A stretch of 64,000 bases of DNA from Streptomyces changanensis (GTDB lineage Bacteria > Actinomycetota > Actinomycetes > Streptomycetales > Streptomycetaceae), in the NCBI RefSeq assembly GCF_024600715.1, contig NZ_CP102332.1:6138001-6202000 (forward strand), read 5' to 3'. The first letter of the stretch is position 1. Every line of letters begins with the position of its first letter. A program made the position numbers and the translations under genes. Below the pieces are notes generated by a model. That model was not told the DNA's origin, made no database searches, and saw only the letters and a list, made by a program, of their open reading frames with translations. This document shows positions 41,482 through 50,898 of this stretch, one piece after another.

Positions 41482-42366
41482 TCAGCCCAGCACGGATTCC
41501 CAGGTGGTGGTGCTGGAGGTGGCGCCGGCGCGAAGGCGGTCGCGGGCCGCGTCGTCGCCGTACAGGCTCCATCGCATCCAGTCCACGGATGTGGTGACGG
41601 TCCGGGAGTCGCCGAAGTAGTCACTGTGGCCGGCGCCGCGGAAGGTGAGGAACGCCTTGGCGGCGGGCAGTTCCCGATAGGCCTGACGGGCGGAGGAGAT
41701 CGGGCAGGTGCCGTCCCGGTCGCCGTGCACGAACAGGACCTTGGCGCGGACCGACGGGCTCGGGTTCCCCATGTCCACGCACGACATGGGGATCGCCGCG
41801 GTGATCCGCGCGTCCGGCCAGGCCGTGAGCAGGCCATGGGTGGTCATGCCGCCCATCGAGTGGCCGGAGACGCCGACTCCGACCGCTGTGTTGACGTGGC
41901 CGGCCAGCGGGTCCCCGGCCGTGTTCAGCGCCAGGGTCCGGGTGATGACCTCGGAGACGTCCTTGGACTGGTTGCCGTTGTGGACGTCCCCGCCGTTGAG
42001 GTGGGCGAAGTGGGGGGCGGGGACGATGAAGCCCGCCTCGGCCAGAGGGCGGATCACCGCCAGGGACTTCTGCGGGCTGCTGCTGAAGCCGTGCATGAAC
42101 TCGCAGACCGGGAAGACGCCCCGGGCGACGGGGGCGTTGGCGACCGGGGAGCCACCGGGGGCGCCGGTGGCGGGGTAGTAGACGTAGGTGGTCCACCGGC
42201 GGCTGCCGCGGCTCCAGGCGTACTGGCGCACGCCGACCGCGAACCGCTGGGTCGGGGCGCCGGCCCTCGCGGTGGCACCTGCATGTCCCGTGCCGAGCAG
42301 GGACATGCCTACGCCCGCTGCTCCGGCTGCGCTCAGGGTCAGGAAACAACGCCGTTGCATGGTCAT
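41482..42366 (-). CDS. Secreted alpha/beta hydrolase (polyester-hydrolase/chlorophyllase-like)
   Basis: A 294-residue exported serine hydrolase. The N-terminus MTMQRRCFLTLSAAGAAGVG looks like a Tat or Sec signal ending near GHAGATA. The nucleophile is in GVGVSGHSMGGMTTHG, the acid probably in FVHGDRDGTCP, and the His in FRGAGHSDYF, arranged as in dienelactone-hydrolase/PETase-like esterases. Strand order and FPVCEFMHGFSSSPQKS (oxyanion hole) agree. ATG 42366 has AGGAG five bases upstream. The substrate is unknown; plant-polymer esters or polyesters are possible given the cellulase next door. Confidence 0.88.
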   Translation of the reverse strand: MTMQRRCFLTLSAAGAAGVGMSLLGTGHAGATARAGAPTQRFAVGVRQYAWSRGSRRWTTYVYYPATGAPGGSPVANAPVARGVFPVCEFMHGFSSSPQKSLAVIRPLAEAGFIVPAPHFAHLNGGDVHNGNQSKDVSEVITRTLALNTAGDPLAGHVNTAVGVGVSGHSMGGMTTHGLLTAWPDARITAAIPMSCVDMGNPSPSVRAKVLFVHGDRDGTCPISSARQAYRELPAAKAFLTFRGAGHSDYFGDSRTVTTSVDWMRWSLYGDDAARDRLRAGATSSTTTWESVLG

Positions 42367-43360
42367 GAAGACTCCTGGTGGGGGGATGCGGAGCGCTGCT
42401 CGGGTAGGTGTCGGGAGGGGCGTCGGGGATCGCCGCGGCGGTGACGCCGACCGAGGTGGTGGGGCTGGTCACGTCGGTGTCGCGCACGGTGGAGGACGCT
42501 CCGGTCATGCGTGTGGAAGGGACCGTGGTGATGACCGATGTGATCTGGCCTCGCCGGCGGAGACACGGTGAGCCCGTGGACACCGGCGACCCGTGAATCG
42601 CACGGATGCAACCCTTCGCCCCGCCTGCCTGCCCATCGGATGGGGGGTGGGAAGACCGCGGAAGCGCCGCGAGGTGCCTTTCCTCCCCTCGTCGTGCGCC
42701 GCGCTTCTGGGAGCGTTCCCATGCTCTTGCAACAGGTAGAGTCCCCATGGGGTTCCCATCTGTCAATCATCGGCGCCCAACTCTGTTGCCTTCGACGCGC
42801 ATTCGACGAATCGCGAGGCAGGAGGCGCTGTGTGGTGTTGCCGGTGGGCGTGCAGGACCTCGGGTCCGGGCACGCACGCGTCGGCCATCGCGGCGTACTG
42901 TCGCGCTTCGCTTCGGCTGGATTCCCCTTGTCGCCGACATTCGCCCCGTGCCTCCGTCAGGGAATCGCCGGTGGCCGACCGGCGCGCCGGGAGTCACCGG
43001 ACGAGCCATGGTCATGGCGGCGACGTGGAAGGGGCCCGGGCCCGCTGCCCCATAGCGGTGCGTAGCCGGCCCTCGGCCGACCGCCCGCGCTCCTGACCGC
43101 CGCCCAGGCCGCCGGAGTGACAGTCATCACGGACGTCCTTCGGGGGTGCTGCGTAGGCTTGTGCAGTCGTCGCGGTCCGGAAGGCGGGCGCAGCTCTCCC
43201 GTGTAGTCGCGTCACGACGCGTTCGAACAGTCGGCAAGTGGTCAGCGTCAGTCCTGAGAGACCTGGGACACTGCCCCGACACGCGACTCGTTGTAAGGTA
43301 GGAAAACCGCCCTTGACCTGCAAGAACGCAGGCAGGGAGCCTATGTCCGGGAGTACCTCG
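42367..43360. other. About 1 kb without a convincing gene
   Basis: Open frames exist on both strands but none has a family resemblance, a good start and consistent third-position bias over its length. On the minus strand 42386-42560 reads as a Thr/Ser/Pro-rich run (for example SSTVRDTDVTSPTTSVGVTA) with coding-like bias that ends at the hydrolase start; it may be a remnant. The region also contains the CebR-like box at 42708-42721, a 13-base palindrome at 42747-42759, a minus-strand TTGACA at 42766-42761 and, nearest panD, a plus-strand TAAGGT at about 43293. Confidence 0.45.
42708..42721. promoter_or_regulatory. CebR-like operator
   Basis: TGGGAGCGTTCCCA differs at one base from TGGGAGCGCTCCCA, the palindrome bound by the cellobiose/cellotriose-responsive LacI-family repressor CebR. 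It lies about 340 bases upstream of the secreted hydrolase and in front of the hydrolase-cellulase pair. The agreement with a nearby cellulase gene strengthens the match, but the distance is larger than usual. Confidence 0.55.
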
Positions 43361-43789
43361 ATGATGCGCACCATGTTCAAGTCCAAGATCCACCGGGCGA
43401 CCGTGACCCAGGCCGACCTGCACTACGTCGGCTCCGTCACGATCGACGCGGACCTCATGGACGCCGCCGACCTCCTCCCCGGCGAGCTCGTCCACATCGT
43501 CGACATCGACAACGGCGCCCGCCTGGAGACGTACGTCATCGAGGGCGAGCGCGGTTCCGGTGTCATCGGGATCAACGGCGCCGCCGCGCACCTGGTGCAC
43601 CCCGGCGACCTGGTCATCCTCATCAGCTACGCCCAGGTCGACGACGCCGAGGCCCGGACCCTGGTGCCGCGCGTCGTCCACGTCGACGCCGCGAACCGCA
43701 TCGTCGAGCTCGGCTCCGACGCCTCCGCCCCGGTCCCGGGCACGGACACCGCGCGCAGCCCCCACGCCGTACCGGCCGCCCGGGTCTGA
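43361..43789 (+). CDS. panD: Aspartate 1-decarboxylase precursor
   Basis: A 142-residue pyruvoyl enzyme that makes beta-alanine for pantothenate and Co[21 protein letters not shown] followed by [18 protein letters not shown] is the PanD signature. With ATG 43361 the self-cleavage pair falls at Gly24-Ser25, the positions known from E. coli, which supports this start; GGGAG lies seven bases upstream. [20 protein letters not shown] and [13 protein letters not shown] complete the fold. It is a single gene here, not beside panB or panC. Confidence 0.96.
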   Translation: MMRTMFKSKIHRATVTQADLHYVGSVTIDADLMDAADLLPGELVHIVDIDNGARLETYVIEGERGSGVIGINGAAAHLVHPGDLVILISYAQVDDAEARTLVPRVVHVDAANRIVELGSDASAPVPGTDTARSPHAVPAARV

Positions 43790-44200
43790 CCCACCGCGAC
43801 AGGTGGGCCCCGGCCCGGCCGACAGGCCGGACAGCCGGCGGCAGCCGACCGGGCCCGAGCGGCCAGGCGACCGGCCGGACGGACAGCCGATCGATCGGTC
43901 AGCCGGCCGCGGACAGTCGACCGATCGACAGGGCTGGCGCGCGGCGTGGGCGCCCAGCCCACGGGCCGGGCGCGTGGCCGGGACGTGGCGGCGCGTGGCC
44001 GGGACCTGCCAGGCGCGTGACCGGGACGTGGCGGGTGCGCGGCCCGGGCATGGCGGGTGCGTGACCACGTAGCGTGCGCGTGGCCGGGACCTGCCGGGCG
44101 CGTGGCCGGGACGTGGCGGACGTGCATGGTCCGGCCGTGCGGGGGAACGCGCAGCACGAGAACCCCGACCGGGAGCGACGACGACCCCCTGGGGGAGGCC
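43790..44200. repeat. Degenerate repeat field downstream of panD
   Basis: No gene is supported between panD and the proline-rich ORF. From about 43965 to 44125 the sequence is built from imperfect direct copies of GCGTGGCCGGGACSTG, about 16 bases each, and from about 43860 to 43935 from variations on CCGATCGATCGG and GCCGGCCGC. The copies are too diverged and too irregular for a CRISPR array. They could form secondary structure that limits read-through from panD. Confidence 0.55.
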
Positions 44201-44422
44201 ATGACCGAGCCCCGACCCGACCCCGTGCCGCCCATGCCGGACCCGGCGCCCGCACCGCAGCCCGGGCCCGCACCGGAGCCACCCGGCCCCGGGCCCGTAC
44301 CGACCCCGCCGCCGCATCCGGCGCCCGGGCCGGTCCCGACGCCCGACCCGGTGCCCCAGCCCCCCGGCCCCGACCCGGTGCCGTCGCCCGACCCGGGCCC
44401 CGGACCCCTCTCCCGCCCGTGA
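44201..44422 (+). CDS. Small proline-rich ORF, doubtful
   Basis: A 73-codon frame encoding a low-complexity protein of PDP, PAP and PGP repeats (MTEPRPDPVPPMPDPAPAPQ at the start). The GGGGGAGG before ATG 44201 is close to the start, and third positions are nearly all G or C. It has no membrane segment, Cys or recognised domain. It may be a real disordered peptide of a type seen in actinobacteria, or a by-product of C-rich repeat DNA; I cannot decide between these from the sequence alone. Confidence 0.35.
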   Translation: MTEPRPDPVPPMPDPAPAPQPGPAPEPPGPGPVPTPPPHPAPGPVPTPDPVPQPPGPDPVPSPDPGPGPLSRP

Positions 44423-45990
<1,568 letters not shown>

Positions 45991-46054
45991 GGTTTCCGGC
46001 GGCCCCGTAGGGGCGAGCGGCCCCGACGCGGCCGCCGGGTCCACGTGAGCGAGA

Positions 46055-46092
46055 ACGGCCGTGCCGCGTACGGGAGTACGCGGCACGGCCGT
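46055..46092. terminator. 17-bp perfect hairpin terminator
   Basis: Bases 46055-46071 are exactly complementary to 46076-46092 around a GGGA loop. It stands 65 bases after the stop of the wall-hydrolase gene and before the next gene on the same strand. Confidence 0.85.
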
Positions 46093-46190
46093 CGCGCGGT
46101 CCGCGTCCCGTACGGGCGTACGGTGCCGTGGTGCGCGCCGCTACCGTGGTCCCCGCCGGGCGGTCCGGCACGCCAGGGGAGGAGCACGGG

Positions 46191-47072
46191 ATGGCAGCGG
46201 AGGCACGGCGGCTCACGGCCGTCGAACTACGGACCCTGAGCGACGTGGGCGGCTTCTTCGTCCTGCCCACCGCGCCCCCGGCCCCCGGCACGTACGTCCC
46301 CCTCGCCGACGCCTACGCCGCCCCGGCGGCACCCGTCGCCACCGCGGCCACGCGGCGGGACCCGGCGGCCCCCGCCCTCCCCCCGGCCGTCCCGGCCACC
46401 GCGCCGGTTCCCGCCGCCCCCGCCGCCGGCCCCAAGGGCGGTGGCGGGGTGCCGCCGCTCGTCGCCCGGGTCGCGCGCGTCGCCGAGCGGCTGGGGGCGC
46501 CCGAGTACCGGGTCGCCGCGTCCATCGCCCAGCTGGGGCTCGCGGCGCGGCTCTGGTCGGTGACCCTGGGCTCCGCCGCCCTGTACGGCGTCGTGCCCGA
46601 CGTGACGCCCGCCTCCCTGCACTGGGACCCCGCGCGCTCCACGCCCGAGGATCTCTGGTGGGCCGGGACCGCCACCCGCCCCGGTACCCCCGCCGCGCTG
46701 CGGGAGGTCGTCCAGGACGGGCACCTGGTCCCGCTCGGCGAGGCCCTGCGCGCCGCCGGGCCCGTCTCCGCCCGGCTGCTGTGGGGGAACGCCGGCTCGG
46801 CGCTCGGCGGCGCCGTGCGCGAGCTGACGGGTTGGGCCCGCCGTCACGGTCGCCCGGAGGTGGCCGGGCGCGCCGCGGAGCTGGCCGCGGGGCTGCTGGA
46901 CCACCCCGATCTCGGCGGCGTCCTCGACGGGCCCGCGCTGCGGCGGCGCACCTGCTGCCTGTACTACCGCTGCCCCGGTGGGGGACTGTGCGGCGACTGC
47001 GTCTTCGACCGGCCCCCGCGACGGACCGCGGCGGGGGGCCCGGGTTTGGCGGCGGGACGGTCGGCTCCGTAG
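46191..47072 (+). CDS. FhuF-like (2Fe-2S)-binding protein
   Basis: A 293-residue protein with a long Ala/Pro-rich N-terminal region (about 25-85), a helical FhuF-like body (RVAERLGAPEYRVAASIAQL, GLAARLWSVTLGSAALYGVV) and a C-terminal cluster RRTCCLYYRCPGGGLCGDC. The adjacent Cys pair followed by two more Cys is how FhuF-type ferric-siderophore reductases bind 2Fe-2S. No siderophore genes are nearby, so its partner is unknown. ATG 46191 has GGAGG about ten bases upstream. Confidence 0.82.
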   Translation: MAAEARRLTAVELRTLSDVGGFFVLPTAPPAPGTYVPLADAYAAPAAPVATAATRRDPAAPALPPAVPATAPVPAAPAAGPKGGGGVPPLVARVARVAERLGAPEYRVAASIAQLGLAARLWSVTLGSAALYGVVPDVTPASLHWDPARSTPEDLWWAGTATRPGTPAALREVVQDGHLVPLGEALRAAGPVSARLLWGNAGSALGGAVRELTGWARRHGRPEVAGRAAELAAGLLDHPDLGGVLDGPALRRRTCCLYYRCPGGGLCGDCVFDRPPRRTAAGGPGLAAGRSAP

Positions 47073-47075
47073 AGT
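47046..47075 (+). promoter_or_regulatory. Promoter of the zinc-ribbon SDR gene
   Basis: TTGGCG (47046-47051) and TAGAGT (47070-47075) with 18 bases between them overlap the end of the preceding gene. Transcription would start about 42 bases before the ATG at 47124. Confidence 0.45.
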
Positions 47076-47123
47076 GCCCCTTTTGAGACGTGGCAAACGA
47101 GTGATCGAGGAACGGCAGCGGCC

Positions 47124-48590
47124 ATGACGGTGACAGAAGAGAACCAGGCGTACGGGCCGGGCATCGACCCCGAGCGCCTGGCCGTCTGCCTGAGCGTGCT
47201 GGAGGAGCTGGACGAGCTCGACGTCGACCACCCCGACGCGATCACCGTGCGGCGGGCCACGGCCGGCATCTACCGTTCGGTCAAGCAGCGCCGCCGCCAG
47301 GAGCGCCGGGCCGCCAAGACCGCCCACGACCGCGCGGTGACCGAGGCGACCGCGACCGGCTCCGCCGAGCGCATCGACGACGAGACGCAGGGCCTGCTGC
47401 CCAGCTCGTCCGCGGCGGGCGAGGTCGCCGGCATTCTCCAGCGCCCCCGGTCCTGCTACATCTGCAAGACCCGGTACGTGCAGGTCGACGCGTTCTACCA
47501 CCAGCTGTGCCCGTCGTGCGCGACCGAGAACCGGGCCCGCCGCGACGCCCGCACCGACCTGACGGGCCGCCGCGCGCTCCTCACCGGCGGCCGCGCCAAG
47601 ATCGGCATGTACATCGCACTGCGCCTGCTGCGGGACGGCGCGCACACCACGGTCACGACGCGGTTCCCCAACGACGCGATCCGCCGCTTCAAGGCCCAGC
47701 CCGACAGCGACCAGTGGATCCACCGGCTGAAGGTCGTCGGGATCGACCTGCGCGACCCGGCGCAGGTCGTCGCCCTCGCCGACTCCGTCGCGGCGGCCGG
47801 CCCCCTGGACATCCTGATCAACAACGCCGCCCAGACCGTCCGCCGCTCCCGCAGGGCGTACAGCGAGCTGCTCGGCGCCGAGTCGGCGCCGCTGCCCGCG
47901 GGCGAGCTGCCCGCCTCCGAGGTCATCGGCACGTTCGGCAGCGGCGCGGTCGACAGCGTGGCCGCCCTGCCCTCGGCGCGCGGGGGCGACGGCCTCAGCG
48001 CCCGGGACGTCACGGAGCTGGCCCTCGTCAGCGGCTCGGCGACGCCGGAGCGGATCGCCGCGGGCACCGCCATCGACGCGGGCGGCCTCGTGCCGGACCT
48101 GGCGCCGGTCAACAGCTGGATCCAGACCGTCGAGGCCGTCGACCCGGTCGAGCTGCTCGAGGTCCAGCTGTGCAACTCCACGGCGCCGTTCATCCTGATC
48201 AGCCGCCTCCGCGCGGCGATGGCCGCCTCGCCGGCCCGCCGCAAGTACGTGGTGAACGTCTCGGCGATGGAGGGCGTCTTCAGCCGCGGCTACAAGGGCG
48301 CCGGCCACCCGCACACCAACATGGCGAAGGCCGCGCTCAACATGCTGACGCGCACCAGCGCCCAGGAGATGTTCGAGACGGACGGCATCCTGATGACGGC
48401 CGTCGACACCGGATGGATCACCGACGAGCGCCCGCACCCCGACAAGATGCGGCTCGCCGAGGCCGGCTTCCACGCCCCGCTCGACCTGGTCGACGGCGCC
48501 GCCCGGGTCTACGACCCGGTCGTGCGCGGTGAGGCCGGCGAGGACCTGTACGGCTGCTTCCTGAAGGACTACGCGCCCGGCAAGTGGTGA
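47124..48590 (+). CDS. SDR-family oxidoreductase with N-terminal zinc-ribbon
   Basis: A 488-residue protein. Residues about 1-100 are helical and basic. SCYICKTRYVQVDAFYHQLC and CPSC supply a CxxC...CxxC pair that looks like a zinc ribbon (about 113-136). From about residue 147 an SDR fold follows: RALLTGGRAKIGMYIALRLL (nucleotide loop), ILINNAAQTVRRS, VVNVSAMEGVFSRGYKGAGH and TNMAKAALNMLTRTSAQEMF with the catalytic-type Ser, Tyr and Lys in spread positions. The reaction is unknown. The zinc-ribbon addition is rare for SDRs. It has its own promoter and a strong terminator. Confidence 0.88.
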   Translation: MTVTEENQAYGPGIDPERLAVCLSVLEELDELDVDHPDAITVRRATAGIYRSVKQRRRQERRAAKTAHDRAVTEATATGSAERIDDETQGLLPSSSAAGEVAGILQRPRSCYICKTRYVQVDAFYHQLCPSCATENRARRDARTDLTGRRALLTGGRAKIGMYIALRLLRDGAHTTVTTRFPNDAIRRFKAQPDSDQWIHRLKVVGIDLRDPAQVVALADSVAAAGPLDILINNAAQTVRRSRRAYSELLGAESAPLPAGELPASEVIGTFGSGAVDSVAALPSARGGDGLSARDVTELALVSGSATPERIAAGTAIDAGGLVPDLAPVNSWIQTVEAVDPVELLEVQLCNSTAPFILISRLRAAMAASPARRKYVVNVSAMEGVFSRGYKGAGHPHTNMAKAALNMLTRTSAQEMFETDGILMTAVDTGWITDERPHPDKMRLAEAGFHAPLDLVDGAARVYDPVVRGEAGEDLYGCFLKDYAPGKW

Positions 48591-48615
48591 CCGGCCGAAC
48601 GGCCCAGAGCGACAT

Positions 48616-48651
48616 CGACACGGAGTGCCCCGAACGGGGCACTCCGTGTCG
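48616..48651. terminator. 16-bp perfect hairpin terminator
   Basis: Bases 48616-48631 pair exactly with 48636-48651 around GAAC, 26 bases after the SDR stop. Confidence 0.87.
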
Positions 48652-48872
48652 CTCTGTCCGGAAGTCGATGGTGTGACGCGTTCCATCGAGCGGAGGCGCG
48701 CTCATGTGGTTACTCTGAGGCGAACGGTCGGCTGACGGGGATCCACGAAAACCCCTCGGGCCGACCTGGGGACCGGCCTGCCACCTAGGTCGCGGCCCAC
48801 CCCGGAGACCGGCGCCACCGCGACCGAACGGCAGAACACGATCCATAGGTTCGCGACACTAAGGAGTGCGCG

Positions 48873-49049
48873 GTGACACCAGAAACGACCAAGCGGGAAC
48901 CGTCGGCGGGGTTCCCCGAACGGTCCCCCCGGTCCACCCGGTCGGATGAGCTCGGCAGCCTGGAGGTGTGGGCCCGCTCCGCACCGATCCGCCTGGCGGG
49001 GTACGAGGACGACCTCGCGGAGCCGCACATCCTGCCCGGCATCGACTGA
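48873..49049 (+). CDS. 58-residue peptide of unknown function
   Basis: A short gene with excellent signals: AAGGAG at 48861-48866, six bases, then GTG 48873, and an 18-bp hairpin 112 bases downstream. The product is hydrophilic with no signal peptide. It has a Ser/Arg-rich N-terminal half (VTPETTKREPSAGFPERSPR) and an ordered C-terminal half (SLEVWARSAPIRLAGYEDDL, then AEPHILPGID). The leader-like first half and compact acidic end recall modified-peptide precursors, but no modifying enzyme lies beside it, so a small regulatory or structural protein is equally possible. Confidence 0.7.
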   Translation: MTPETTKREPSAGFPERSPRSTRSDELGSLEVWARSAPIRLAGYEDDLAEPHILPGID

Positions 49050-49357
49050 GCCGGCATCGACCGAGCCGGCAAGCGACGGCAACCCGTCCCGGCCCCGGTA
49101 CCGGCCGCACCCGGCGTCGACCGGGCCCGGTACCGACGCGGCCGCGGACCGGAAGCGCGGCAGCCCCGTGCCCCCGCCCGTGACGGCGGGGGCACGGGGC
49201 TGTCCCGCCCGGCGCCGACACGGGAGAGCGGACCGGACGGGCCTGCCACCGAGGGGGCAGACGGGCGGGCCGAACGTCATCGGCATCCGCTCGGCCCGCC
49301 GCACTGCCGCTGAAAGGTAGCGGACACCGCCCTCCCCGACCAGCTTTGACCAGCGCT
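49050..49357. other. Convergent intergenic region after the peptide gene
   Basis: These 308 bases contain no supported gene. A 15-base sequence around the peptide stop (GGCATCGACTGAGCC) is repeated immediately after it with one change, and the long hairpin at 49161-49202 follows. The remainder separates the peptide gene from the converging LMF-like gene. Confidence 0.5.
49161..49202. terminator. 18-bp perfect hairpin terminator
   Basis: Bases 49161-49178 are exactly complementary to 49185-49202 around the loop CGTGAC. It lies between the peptide gene (plus strand) and the LMF-like gene (minus strand) and can serve both. Confidence 0.87.
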
Positions 49358-50806
49358 TCACGGAGCGCGCCCGCGCCGGCTCCCCGTCCGCGACCCCAGC
49401 CGCGTCGGCGGCAGGTACTCGCGCACGAGCGTGCGGTGCCACCACGCGCCCGTCGTCCGCAACTCGCGCCAGGTGGTGAAGCGGTAGCGGTACAGGCGCG
49501 CCCGCACCAGCGCCGGCGGGCCGTCGGGGAAGGGGTTGTGGCGCAGCAGCCGCAGGGTGTCGCGGTCCCCGTCGAGGAGCCGCTCGACGAACGGGCCGAA
49601 CCACCCGGCCGCGTACGCCGGGGAGAGCGCGGCGAACCACATCATCCAGTCCAGCCGCAGGTGGTACGGGGCGAACTGGCGCGGCAGCCGCCGCACGTCG
49701 CCCGGCTTCCCGCGGAACCCGTACTCCCGCCACACCGTCCCCTCGCGGGCCGTGGGCTCGTCGGTGCCCTCGACCACGATCTCGTACCGGACGCGGCCGA
49801 CGGTGCCGAAGGCGCCGTAGGTGTTGACGAGGTGGAGGGGGTCGAAGGAGCGGTTCATCGCCTGGCGCCGCGAGAGGAGGTTGCGCACCGGGCGGACGCT
49901 GAGCGCGAGGACCAGCACGGTCACGGCGATCACCAGCACGCCGTACCAGAGCGGCGGCGCGGGCAGCTGAGGCGGGGCGGCGACGAGGGAGCCGTCCACG
50001 GCGGAGAGGGCCAGGACGATGGTGATCCAGTTCAGCCAGGCGAAGTTGCCGGAGGCGACGAGCCACAGCTGGGTCAGGACGACGAGCCCGGCCGCGACGG
50101 TCGCCACCGGTTGCGGGGTGAACAGCAGCACGGGGACGGCCAACTGCGTGACGTGGTTCGCCGCCGCCTCCACCTTGTGCAGCGGGCGCGGCAGGTGGTG
50201 GAAGAACCAGCTGAGCGGGCCGGGCATGGGCTGCGTCTCGTGGTGGTGGTACAGGCAGGTCAGGTCGCGCCAGCAGCGGTCGCCGCGCAGTTTGATCAGT
50301 CCCGCGCCGAACTCGACGCGGAACAGCAGCCAGCGCAGCAGCCACATGAGGAGGACCGGGGGCGCGGTGCGGTCGTTGCCGAGGAAGACCGCCAGGAAGC
50401 CCGCCTCCAGCAGCAGGGACTCCCAGCCGAACCCGTACCAGGTCTGGCCCACGTTGACGATCGACAGGTACAGCCCCCACAGCACCGCCCACAGGAGCAT
50501 CGCGACGGCCAGCGGCACCGCGTCACCCGCGCCGGCCGCCAGCGCCAGCGCGAGAGCCGCGCCGGTCCAGGCGCAGAGCGCGAAGAAGCGGTCCGAGTAG
50601 TGCAGCCGGAAGAGGCTCGGCGCCCGGCGCGCCGGCACCCGCCGCAGGAAGTCCGGTACCGGCAGCATGCCCCGCTCGCCGATGAGCGCCCGGAACTGCA
50701 GGGCGGCGCACACGAACGCCACCAGGTAGACCAGGGCGAGGCCCCGCTGGAAGGCCAGGCGGCCCAGCCAGTGGTCGGACGAGGCGAACCAGGGGAACCA
50801 CTCCAT
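49358..50806 (-). CDS. Lipase maturation factor (LMF1/LMF2)-like membrane protein
   Basis: A 482-residue multi-pass membrane protein. Family landmarks are FQRGLALVYLVAFVCAALQF, IGERGMLPVPDFL, GFGWESLLLEAGFLAVFLG, FRVEFGAGLIKLRGDRCWRD, LYHHHETQPMPGPLSWFFHH and the C-terminal REYGFRGKPGDVRRLPRQFA and YHLRLDWMMWFAALSP. Eukaryotic LMF proteins assist lipase folding in the ER; the bacterial role is not known to me. The segment before ATG 50806 (GGAGGGG) lies next to the 23-bp repeats. It is probably co-transcribed with the DUF1990 gene. Confidence 0.9.
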   Translation of the reverse strand: MEWFPWFASSDHWLGRLAFQRGLALVYLVAFVCAALQFRALIGERGMLPVPDFLRRVPARRAPSLFRLHYSDRFFALCAWTGAALALALAAGAGDAVPLAVAMLLWAVLWGLYLSIVNVGQTWYGFGWESLLLEAGFLAVFLGNDRTAPPVLLMWLLRWLLFRVEFGAGLIKLRGDRCWRDLTCLYHHHETQPMPGPLSWFFHHLPRPLHKVEAAANHVTQLAVPVLLFTPQPVATVAAGLVVLTQLWLVASGNFAWLNWITIVLALSAVDGSLVAAPPQLPAPPLWYGVLVIAVTVLVLALSVRPVRNLLSRRQAMNRSFDPLHLVNTYGAFGTVGRVRYEIVVEGTDEPTAREGTVWREYGFRGKPGDVRRLPRQFAPYHLRLDWMMWFAALSPAYAAGWFGPFVERLLDGDRDTLRLLRHNPFPDGPPALVRARLYRYRFTTWRELRTTGAWWHRTLVREYLPPTRLGSRTGSRRGRAP

Positions 50807-50817
50807 CCCCTCCAGTA

Positions 50818-50898
50818 TCAGCCGCGCGCGACCTCCCGCGTCAGCCGCGCGCGACCTCCCGCGTCAGCCGCGCGCGACCTCCCGCGTCAGCCGCGCGT
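50818..50898. repeat. 23-bp tandem repeat copied from the end of the DUF1990 gene
   Basis: Three full 23-bp units (50818-50840, 50841-50863, 50864-50886) and a partial fourth run between the DUF1990 and LMF-like genes. The fourth, slightly diverged copy (from 50887) is the actual 3' end of the DUF1990 gene, stop codon included. Expansion therefore seems to have started from the gene end and pushed downstream without changing either protein. Confidence 0.9.

Noticed and set aside
42606..43055. Possible gene of about 150 codons on the plus strand
   Set aside because: No family resemblance, mixed third-position bias, Arg/Pro-rich shadow composition and no clear ribosome-binding site.
50818..50898. 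CRISPR array
   Set aside because: The units are directly adjacent with no spacers, and no cas gene is present. It is a plain tandem repeat.
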